From a virus, in the IMG/VR virus record IMGVR_UViG_3300009550_000049, positions 1-28,724 of that record: a DNA stretch of 28,724 nt. One strand, 5' to 3'. Below, in pieces: positions 22,328 to 28,724 of the stretch. Both the position numbers and the translations under genes were made by a program. How positions within the stretch are numbered: the first letter of the stretch is position 1; every line of letters starts with the position of its first letter. The notes under the pieces were generated by a model. That model did no database searches and was not told where the DNA came from. It was given only the letters and a program-made list of their open reading frames with translations.

Positions 22328-22795
22328 ATGAATAAAGCATTACCAACATATGACTGGAAATTTGGTTCTGGTTCATTAAAAAGATTAAAAGGCGTAGATG
22401 ACGACTTAGTAAAAGTTGCTCACTTAGCCCTATCGTATAGCTCAGTAGATTTTGGTATTAGTTGTGGATTAAGAACCAAAGAAGAACAAGAAAAACTTGT
22501 TGCCGATGGAAAATCACAAACTATGAAGTCAAGACATCTTGACGCAAAAGCGATAGATATTGCTTGCTATGTGGATGGTAAACTTAGTTGGGATTTAGAA
22601 AACTATGTTTTAGCAGCACAAGCTATTGCAGAAGCAGCTAGAGAATTAAACGTTCCTATTCGTTGGGGCGCAGCTTGGCATACAACATTAAATGATATGG
22701 ATTCTCAAGAAGCAATGGATGATTATGTTAGCTTAAGAAAAAGCCAAGGACGTAAACCATTTATAGATGGTCCACATTTTGAAATACCAAAATAA
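22328..22795 (+). CDS. M15-family L-Ala-D-Glu endopeptidase (endolysin)
   Basis: A 155-residue protein; ATG 22328 follows AAAGGA and lies just after the holin stop, so a longer frame from 22298 is not used. SRHLDAKAIDI holds zinc ligands His 70 and Asp 77, and GPHFE near the end holds His 150, the M15 (VanY/phage T5 endolysin) arrangement. It cleaves peptidoglycan cross-link peptides during lysis. No signal peptide is seen, so it depends on the holin. Its stop codon (22793-22795) overlaps the second promoter-like repeat by two bases. Confidence 0.85.
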   Translation: MNKALPTYDWKFGSGSLKRLKGVDDDLVKVAHLALSYSSVDFGISCGLRTKEEQEKLVADGKSQTMKSRHLDAKAIDIACYVDGKLSWDLENYVLAAQAIAEAARELNVPIRWGAAWHTTLNDMDSQEAMDDYVSLRKSQGRKPFIDGPHFEIPK

Positions 22796-22817
22796 TAAAT
22801 AGTTCGCAATAATGATA
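22794..22817 (+). promoter_or_regulatory. Promoter-like repeat, copy 2 (core TTCGCAATAATGA)
   Basis: It matches copy 1 (1139-1162) at 23 of 24 bases and starts on the endolysin stop codon. A stem, CAGGTA (22823-22828) with TACCTG (22837-22842), begins six bases downstream and would lie at the 5' end of a transcript. Like copy 1 it is just upstream of a gene block. Confidence 0.7.
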
Positions 22818-22860
22818 TAAGACAGGTAAATCTCGCTACCTGACAGTCTTAAAATCGATA

Positions 22861-22896
22861 GGCATCCTCATAGAAATATGGGGATGTTTGCCTTTT
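22861..22896 (+). terminator. Terminator-like hairpin between the two promoter-like repeats
   Basis: GGCA-TCCTCAT (22861-22871) pairs with ATGGGGA (22878-22884) and TGCC (22889-22892), with a 4-base bulge, followed by TTTT. It would stop lysis-block transcripts from copy 2 or from upstream before copy 3. Confidence 0.6.
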
Positions 22897-22919
22897 CAAA
22901 ATACTTCGCAATAATGACC
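22896..22919 (+). promoter_or_regulatory. Promoter-like repeat, copy 3 (core TTCGCAATAATGA)
   Basis: Bases 22900-22917 match copy 1 at all 18 positions (1143-1160). Outside that core it diverges (the left three to four bases and the last two). It lies after the hairpin and about 100 bases before the portal gene, so it is the best candidate promoter for the portal and MuF-RNA polymerase operon. Confidence 0.7.
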
Positions 22920-23014
22920 TAGGGGGTCTCTAATAATATATTTAATAATACATTAGATTGGTGTATGTATTATGTATATTATACTAAACAACAACAAATG
23001 ATAAGGAGTAGCTA

Positions 23015-24580
23015 ATGGCATTAGTTAAAACAGCTGCTAGTTCACATAAGCGTGGTGTAGAAACACCTACCGCATCGTATTTGTCTTTAAAACCACTATG
23101 GAAAAAATCTCGTAGTATTTTACAAGGACAAGCACATGCAAAAGCTCATGATGAATTTGTTGAGACTGACTACAGCAATTTGCTGATTCCTTTCTCACCT
23201 AGCATGACCCAAGCACAATATGAATTTTATAAAGCAGAGGCAGAACTGCCTGGATTGACTACACAATATGCTCGTGTATTGATATCTGCTCTATTAAGAA
23301 AGCCATCTCAAATGAATCTCCCCGAAGATTTATCTGATGATGTATATAATTGGCTAACGAAAGATTTTACATTAGATGGATATAGCTTGTTTAACTTTTT
23401 AGATGAAGCTATTTGGGAAGAATTACAAACATCTAGAGCATGGGTTTATGTAGATAGCCCCGATATTAGTGCTGAAGAATACGATGCAATGGACACCTTT
23501 GCAAAGGATATGATTAAGCCTTATCCGATTCTTATGAAGGCTGAAAATGTAATTAACGTACAAATTAAGTCACATCCAGTAACTAAAGTAAAAACATTAT
23601 CTAGATGGGTTACACGATATATTTCAGAAGAATATTTGCCAAATAATCCTTGGCATCCAAACTATATAGACACCGTAGCAGACCATTACTTAGATGACCA
23701 AGGTAAGCTTGTTATTGATTATTATCAAAGAAAAGACCCTAATCACTCAGTAGATGCGGTTAATGGAGAACTTAGACAAGATTATCATGATGAAGTAGAG
23801 TCTGGCTTTGAGAAATATAATACAGTAACCCCTATGAAATATGGTGAACGCTTAGACTTCATTCCTGCGTGGCCTTTGAATGGTCAACTAGAACCAGTTG
23901 AACCAGTGCTTATGCCATTGGTAGACCGTGAAGTAGCTTTATATAATAAAGTTTCAAGACGTAACCACCTTCTTTATGGTGCAGCAACCTATACTCCTGT
24001 AGTTCAGTCTGATATGACAGATGAAGAATTCGAGGAGATTGTTAATGCTGGACTAGGTACTTGGTTACGAGTTCGTAAAGACGAATCCATTAGTGTTTTA
24101 GAAACACCAACAGGTGCGCTTCAAGACATGGATAGGTCGATTGAAGCAACAGTTGCAGAAATGGCTAAGATGGGTATTAGAATGTTATCACCAGAGCAAG
24201 CCGCTTCAGGTGTCGCATTAGAAATTAGAAACGCTTCTCAAACAGCGCAACTTGGTACTCTTAATGCTAAGATATCGGGCACAATGCAAGAGATTATCGC
24301 ATTTATGATTAACTGGAAATTAAACACTGAATACTCAGGTAATGATATTGGTTTCCAACTATCCGCAGACTTCTCACCTATGGTTGGTGGAGAGGCAGCT
24401 ATGCGTCTTGTATCTGAATGGTATCAAGGTGGCATTATTAGCCGTGACACTTTTGTGAACATTGCTAAATATAATGACTTCTTACCAGCAGATTATAATG
24501 ATGAAGAGGCTACAGAACAAATCATGACAGACCCACTAATACAGGAAACACCTGATAGTGAAGTTATGATTGAAGAGTAA
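23015..24580 (+). CDS. Portal protein (DUF4055-like)
   Basis: A 521-residue protein after AAGGAG. The N-terminal part contains LTTQYARVLISALLRKPSQM and LFNFLDEAIWEELQTSRAWVY, typical of the wing and clip regions of portals; MPLVDREVALYNKVSRRNHLL, then SVLETPTGALQDMDRSIEATV and MLSPEQAASGVALEIRNASQ match the stem/crown helix region of DUF4055-type portals. It should form a dodecameric ring at one vertex, through which DNA enters and leaves. The MuF-type gene immediately follows, the standard portal-minor head protein order. The DUF4055 label is by resemblance. Confidence 0.8.
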   Translation: MALVKTAASSHKRGVETPTASYLSLKPLWKKSRSILQGQAHAKAHDEFVETDYSNLLIPFSPSMTQAQYEFYKAEAELPGLTTQYARVLISALLRKPSQMNLPEDLSDDVYNWLTKDFTLDGYSLFNFLDEAIWEELQTSRAWVYVDSPDISAEEYDAMDTFAKDMIKPYPILMKAENVINVQIKSHPVTKVKTLSRWVTRYISEEYLPNNPWHPNYIDTVADHYLDDQGKLVIDYYQRKDPNHSVDAVNGELRQDYHDEVESGFEKYNTVTPMKYGERLDFIPAWPLNGQLEPVEPVLMPLVDREVALYNKVSRRNHLLYGAATYTPVVQSDMTDEEFEEIVNAGLGTWLRVRKDESISVLETPTGALQDMDRSIEATVAEMAKMGIRMLSPEQAASGVALEIRNASQTAQLGTLNAKISGTMQEIIAFMINWKLNTEYSGNDIGFQLSADFSPMVGGEAAMRLVSEWYQGGIISRDTFVNIAKYNDFLPADYNDEEATEQIMTDPLIQETPDSEVMIEE

Positions 24581-24591
24581 CCCCCCAGATG

Positions 24592-24611
24592 GCGGCTCCT
24601 TCGGGAGTCGC
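24592..24611 (+). terminator. UUCG hairpin between portal and MuF-polymerase genes
   Basis: GCGGCTCC (24592-24599) and GGAGTCGC (24604-24611) pair, with one wobble, around a TTCG loop. The flank (TCAAGTTCTATTT) is only moderately T-rich. It may be a partial terminator lowering the amount of the giant downstream product relative to the portal. Confidence 0.6.
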
Positions 24612-24645
24612 TCAAGTTCTATTTAACTACTCAATGGAGTACTAG

Positions 24646-27600
24646 ATGACTATAAATGACAACTTATTTGACCGTATTGTTGACCACATGGGAGATGTGC
24701 GACTATACGAAGAAGGTGTACAAATCACCAACAGACGTATTATTAAACGTCACAGAAAGAATTTAAGAAATCTATTAGTAAAGGATATCAGGTCTAATGT
24801 CTCACCAGAGATAAAACGATTTGGGAAGGAACTTAATTCGTCCTTAACTAACTCTGTTAAGGAGTTCTCCGCTACTCAATTAGATTTCCACTCAGATAAT
24901 ATTTATAAAGAAACTCGCAAGTTCTATAAAACGACTCGTCCTAGAACTAAGCAGTTATTAGCAGAAGTCACTGGACCAAATATTAAAGGTACTCCTACAA
25001 TTACTAAGAACCTTAATAATATTGCGTCAGGTGAATTAGTTCGTATTCAGTCTAAAGTTAAAACTGGTTTAGCTAAAGGTATGTCTCAAAAAGATATTAT
25101 TAATGATGTTATGAAAACAACAAAGATAACAGAACATCAAGCTAGGACACTTACACGAACAAGTATTACTTCTACACAAACTGCAGCACTTAATAAAGTA
25201 ATGGATGATAACGAAGAAATTATTAAAGGCTATATGTTTACAGCTATCTTAGATGCTCGTACCAGTCCTATTTGTACTCATCATAATGGTAAAGTTTATG
25301 GACTAAACGAAAAGCAATATAGACCACCTCTTCATTGGAATTGTCGTTCTTCTATGATTCCTGTTTTAAAAAGTAAAGAAGAACTAGCAGAAATAACTTC
25401 GCCAAAGATTAAAAAGGGCGCACTTTTAAAAATAAGACCAGACCGCTTAAATGGCATACAACCTAGACGTCAAAGTTTTGGTGAATGGCTTAAGAAACAA
25501 ACCTATGATGTACAATCTAAAATGCTTGGCACAGCTGCAAAAGCAGATATGTTTAGGCAAGGTATGTTAAAAGTTTCTGAGTTTGTTACACCAAAAGGTA
25601 AAGCATTAACTATTACAGCTTTAAGACGAAGGGCTGCTCAAGCCACTGCTGTGTTTAATCCTAAACAAATACAGCGTGAACGAGGTGTAAGAGTACAATC
25701 TCGAACTCCTAATAGTTTGCTTAACAATCCGAAAAATAAAGATGATTTGAGAACTTTGTTTTTGTTAGACGCAAATGACTATAATAGTCCTATGGCTCTA
25801 ACAGATTTCAAAGGTACATCTTTGGTTGGTAAACAATCATCTCGTAGGCGAGTAGGTAATGTTTTTGATGAACGTAACTTTTCAGCAGACCCTGTAACTG
25901 GCGAAATAAAGAATAATTTAATATATGAACCTGATTTTAACTTATATCAGGAACGTATTGACTTTATGCGAAGAAGTAAACTTCTATCTAGTGAACAAAA
26001 AGACTATATAGAAAACTTTGTAGCTGGTTTGGATGACAAAATATCTGTTAATCAACAAACAGTAGTAATAGAAAACCTTCGTGTTGTACTAGAACGTTAT
26101 GCTAAAGACAAGAAACCTTGGGATGATTTTGCTAGCGTTGTACGTGCTGAACACAGATTTGCTGTTCAAAACGTTTCTAGATTATTGGATACTCGTAGTC
26201 GTCAACGTAATCAAATGTTTATTTCATACTTATCTAAAGACACGCCTCAAGTGCAAATCATGGGTAAGTATTATACTTTCGATGAACTATCTAAAAACAG
26301 ACTTAAAGACCAAAGGTTTGCTAAAGATTGGGATAGAAAGTTTGGACGTAAAATAGCTAATAAAGCATTCTATAAAGGTCGTGCTCCGCTTAGAGCATAC
26401 TTTACTAGAGTTACTGATAAGTATATTGACTTAAATAAAACTAAACAAAGACTTCTTGACAACGTTATCCCTTTACGGAGAGAATTAAGAGAATTTAAGA
26501 AGAAGTTTAAAAGAGAACCTTCAGATGGTTGGTGGATAAACACCACTGGTAAATACCGAGAAACTTTTAGAAATATAGTAGATTTAGAATTTTTACAACG
26601 TAGAAAAACTGCTGCTTTTAGAAATGACTTGGCTAAGCAAGAAAAGACAATGTTAAAAATTGTTAGATATATTGCAGAAGGTAAATCTACTGATTATGAT
26701 GCTTTGGCTATTAAAATTGGTGATATTTTAAATGAAGACTTTCCTGACTTAATCCCAGGCTTTTCAAGCACTATTGCTTCTAAACATGCGGAAGGCTCTA
26801 AAATACTTGAGTTTTTAAGAGAACAAGGAATGATTAAAATCGGCTTTAGGGGTGTTGTAAGACGAGGTGTTTATGATGTAGACACTGGTAGAGCATCAAC
26901 AGGTTGGGGCGATACGGTATCTCGTGAAGTTAGAGTTGTTAACAAAGATATGCTTGCCTTACAAGAAAATGAAAGAAGACTTTTCATTTCTCAAAGAGTA
27001 GGTATTGTCAATAAACGTGACAGATTATACGTTAGAGCAAATAAGAAAACATTCTTTGATGCTCGTGGCAATGACACAGGTATTCCAGTTGTTTCAGCTA
27101 GCAAATTTCCTGACTATGACCCTAAACAAATAGATGGTGACATGGCTTCAATGCTAAATCATGTGATGAGCGTGGAATATGAAGTTGATGATACCTTTGC
27201 TGGCTTTATGGATGATTTAGTTAGATTCCGTGACCCTCGTGGTAATGTGAGAAAGTTTGATGACTTAAACTATTTTAGACAAGCAATCTTAACTCGTGGA
27301 GAACAAGGTTATAGTCTGATGTCAACAATTAAATATCATAGACAACGTGGTAAACCTTTTACAACAGGTGTATTTATTGACTCTCGTGGTCGTGTATATC
27401 ATCGTGGTTATCTTACTCCTACTGGTGGTGAATTAGTTAGACCATTTCTTAATTCAGCTAAGTCTGTAAATTTTAGTCCAGAGGCATATAGAGAACTTAG
27501 AATACAGATTGGTGCTATGCTTGGCCTCGATACTGAAACCCTTACTAACTCAGGTCGTTTACGTGCTTTCGAAAGAAATAAAGAAGAACTTCTTAAAATT

Positions 27601-28724
27601 GGTGAAATGCTGTCTGCTACTACACAAAGAGATAGACGCATTAGACAATTTCTCGAACATCCTATTATACAACATGCTGGAGATGAACCTGCAGAAATCC
27701 CTAAGATTGCAAGATTAGCATTAGAATATTATCGTTTACATAATCATGTAGATGGCGATTTTAATAATATAGCAAAACTTAGAACTTATAAAACTAAACT
27801 AATGATTGAAAACGATGCTTCATCAAGTGGAGCACAAATTATTGGTTTATCTACAGGTGACCGAGCTATTAGTGAACTTTCTAATGTTGTACAAACACAA
27901 CAGAAACAACGTTTATATGACGTTATTGCCCAGAGAACTATTGATGACCCAGACTTTCGTAAAATTGCCTCATTAAGAGATGCTGGCTTAACTTGGAAAG
28001 ATTTAGCTAAAGGTGCTAAATATCAAAACATGGTTACTTTTTATGGTGCTGGAGAAGCAACTAAAGCGGCTAATGTTTCTAGAGGTGTTGCTAAAGTTTT
28101 AGAGAAAAAAGGATTTATAACAGTTACTAAGGCAGACCTTAGTGAACAATTAAGAACAATCGATAATAAAATTAAACAATCGCAAAAGCTAGGTGCTGAT
28201 GCGGTAGTTGCAGATTTAACTGCATTTAGAAAAGAACTGGTGGAAACTGTTAATAATGGCTCCCCAGTACCCAGAACTTTACTTAAAGAGGCTGCGGAGA
28301 TACATACTGACACTGAAGAATTTGTAAACAAACTTTATAATAATAGAGTTGGTATAGTTGGTCCAAAAGATTTCGATGCTATATCAAGAATCATGTCTAA
28401 ATATCTTGAACAAGAAGCACCTGTCACTGGACAGTTTATTAAGTTTTGGAAAAGTGCAGCAAGAAAATACGTTGAGGATACAGGTAATGTTGATATACCT
28501 TGGGTTACTTTCGATGGCAAAGTAATGATGCAAAGATATCGTCCTCCTGTTCAACAACGAATAGAGTTTACAGACCCAAATACTGGGCGTAAAGTAAGAA
28601 ACATCTACGAAGGTAGAGCGACAGATGGCAAGATGAAGGGTAAAGCTGACCTTGCTAATGCTGCTATTGGATTGGGTGTTAATGGTAACCACAGCAACGA
28701 TGCTGTGATTGTGCGGAGGTTCCA
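24646..28724 (+). CDS. MuF minor head protein fused to single-subunit (T7/N4-like) RNA polymerase, 3' end cut by window
   Basis: One frame, open for 1,359 codons from ATG 24646 (GGAG six bases upstream) to the window edge. Residues ~105-240 are a MuF/SPP1 gp7 domain: HQARTLTRTSI, LDARTSPIC (Asp 203, Arg 205, Cys 210), then PPLHWNCR (residues 227-234). Residues ~255-335 keep the usual MuF tail (EWLKKQ, then LTITALRRR). The polymerase then shows DSRGRVY at 912-918 (T7 D421-R425), NDASSSGAQ with Asp 1057 (T7 motif A D537), K1125...M1129...Y1133-G1134 (T7 K631, M635, Y639, G640 of motif B), and HSND at 1349-1352 (T7 H784 region). Motif C (HD) would lie about 25 residues beyond the edge. No stop or frameshift is seen. 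Alignments are by eye. A role in early transcription from inside the virion is inferred. Confidence 0.85.
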   Translation, partial: MTINDNLFDRIVDHMGDVRLYEEGVQITNRRIIKRHRKNLRNLLVKDIRSNVSPEIKRFGKELNSSLTNSVKEFSATQLDFHSDNIYKETRKFYKTTRPRTKQLLAEVTGPNIKGTPTITKNLNNIASGELVRIQSKVKTGLAKGMSQKDIINDVMKTTKITEHQARTLTRTSITSTQTAALNKVMDDNEEIIKGYMFTAILDARTSPICTHHNGKVYGLNEKQYRPPLHWNCRSSMIPVLKSKEELAEITSPKIKKGALLKIRPDRLNGIQPRRQSFGEWLKKQTYDVQSKMLGTAAKADMFRQGMLKVSEFVTPKGKALTITALRRRAAQATAVFNPKQIQRERGVRVQSRTPNSLLNNPKNKDDLRTLFLLDANDYNSPMALTDFKGTSLVGKQSSRRRVGNVFDERNFSADPVTGEIKNNLIYEPDFNLYQERIDFMRRSKLLSSEQKDYIENFVAGLDDKISVNQQTVVIENLRVVLERYAKDKKPWDDFASVVRAEHRFAVQNVSRLLDTRSRQRNQMFISYLSKDTPQVQIMGKYYTFDELSKNRLKDQRFAKDWDRKFGRKIANKAFYKGRAPLRAYFTRVTDKYIDLNKTKQRLLDNVIPLRRELREFKKKFKREPSDGWWINTTGKYRETFRNIVDLEFLQRRKTAAFRNDLAKQEKTMLKIVRYIAEGKSTDYDALAIKIGDILNEDFPDLIPGFSSTIASKHAEGSKILEFLREQGMIKIGFRGVVRRGVYDVDTGRASTGWGDTVSREVRVVNKDMLALQENERRLFISQRVGIVNKRDRLYVRANKKTFFDARGNDTGIPVVSASKFPDYDPKQIDGDMASMLNHVMSVEYEVDDTFAGFMDDLVRFRDPRGNVRKFDDLNYFRQAILTRGEQGYSLMSTIKYHRQRGKPFTTGVFIDSRGRVYHRGYLTPTGGELVRPFLNSAKSVNFSPEAYRELRIQIGAMLGLDTETLTNSGRLRAFERNKEELLKIGEMLSATTQRDRRIRQFLEHPIIQHAGDEPAEIPKIARLALEYYRLHNHVDGDFNNIAKLRTYKTKLMIENDASSSGAQIIGLSTGDRAISELSNVVQTQQKQRLYDVIAQRTIDDPDFRKIASLRDAGLTWKDLAKGAKYQNMVTFYGAGEATKAANVSRGVAKVLEKKGFITVTKADLSEQLRTIDNKIKQSQKLGADAVVADLTAFRKELVETVNNGSPVPRTLLKEAAEIHTDTEEFVNKLYNNRVGIVGPKDFDAISRIMSKYLEQEAPVTGQFIKFWKSAARKYVEDTGNVDIPWVTFDGKVMMQRYRPPVQQRIEFTDPNTGRKVRNIYEGRATDGKMKGKADLANAAIGLGVNGNHSNDAVIVRRF

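Noticed and set aside
24592-24646. Possibility that MuF and polymerase are two separate genes with the polymerase starting at an internal Met
   Set aside because: There is no stop codon between the two parts, and no good Shine-Dalgarno with ATG was noticed around residues 330-400. Internal initiation or later proteolysis cannot be excluded.
26099-26356. 85-codon + frame inside the giant gene
   Set aside because: Alternate-frame reading of the fusion gene with no ribosome site and no recognisable protein features.
1-28724. tRNA genes, integrase or attachment sites
   Set aside because: No cloverleaf-like segment or recombinase-type protein was seen in the window.

Overview
The window is a strongly AT-rich segment of a tailed double-stranded DNA phage genome. 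Every gene lies on the + strand, most have a good Shine-Dalgarno sequence, and many overlap by 1 to 40 bases. The host is probably a Gram-negative bacterium and the setting probably marine or aquatic. This rests on a Sec-type signal peptide with an outer-membrane-like product, a phoH gene, a phage glutaredoxin, and several small proteins of types I associate with marine phages (the MIDPFTAL, MARANPRIWEKAKKDA, MPMGKGTYGS and MAKDPRL openings). The host cannot be named from sequence alone.

Layout. (1) 1-1040: end of an upstream block with a glutaredoxin and three small unknown genes, closed by a strong terminator. (2) 1041-1387: non-coding control region with the first copy of a conserved promoter-like motif, a G-rich tract, a 16-bp direct repeat and a hairpin. 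(3) 1388-2302: small membrane and exported proteins, including an EF-hand membrane protein and a signal-peptide protein, then a terminator. (4) 2480-7012: packaging block from a candidate small terminase to the large terminase. Between them lie membrane proteins, including a spanin-like one, and a run of very lysine-rich proteins. (5) 7103-12675: fibre-type proteins, ending with an extreme Thr/Ser decapeptide-repeat protein. (6) 12688-15471: a possible GT-B glycosyltransferase-like protein, a paralogous pair of unknowns and PhoH. (7) 15538-19980: lambda/GTA-style tail-tip cassette (NlpC/P60-like, two minor tail proteins, a gpJ-like tip protein). (8) 20023-21915: three further fibre or receptor-binding candidates. 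(9) 21925-22795: 3-TM holin and M15 endopeptidase. (10) 22796-23014: control region with two more copies of the promoter-like motif around a terminator. (11) 23015-end: portal protein, then a very large ORF that runs off the window.

The most important object is that last ORF (24646 to beyond 28724). Its first ~340 residues are a complete MuF/SPP1 gp7-type minor head protein. The same unbroken frame then contains a T7/N4-type single-subunit RNA polymerase: a DxxGR motif, motif A with its catalytic Asp, motif B with K...YG, and the HSxD segment that precedes motif C. A polymerase joined to a protein that sits inside the head at the portal suggests an RNA polymerase carried in the virion and ejected with the genome, reached by a different route from the N4 virion polymerase. 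The three near-identical 18-24 bp motifs (1139, 22794, 22896) share the core TTCGCAATAATGA. They sit just upstream of gene blocks, one of them the portal and polymerase operon itself, and are good candidates for its promoters. Together they suggest a self-contained, self-amplifying transcription system built into the head.
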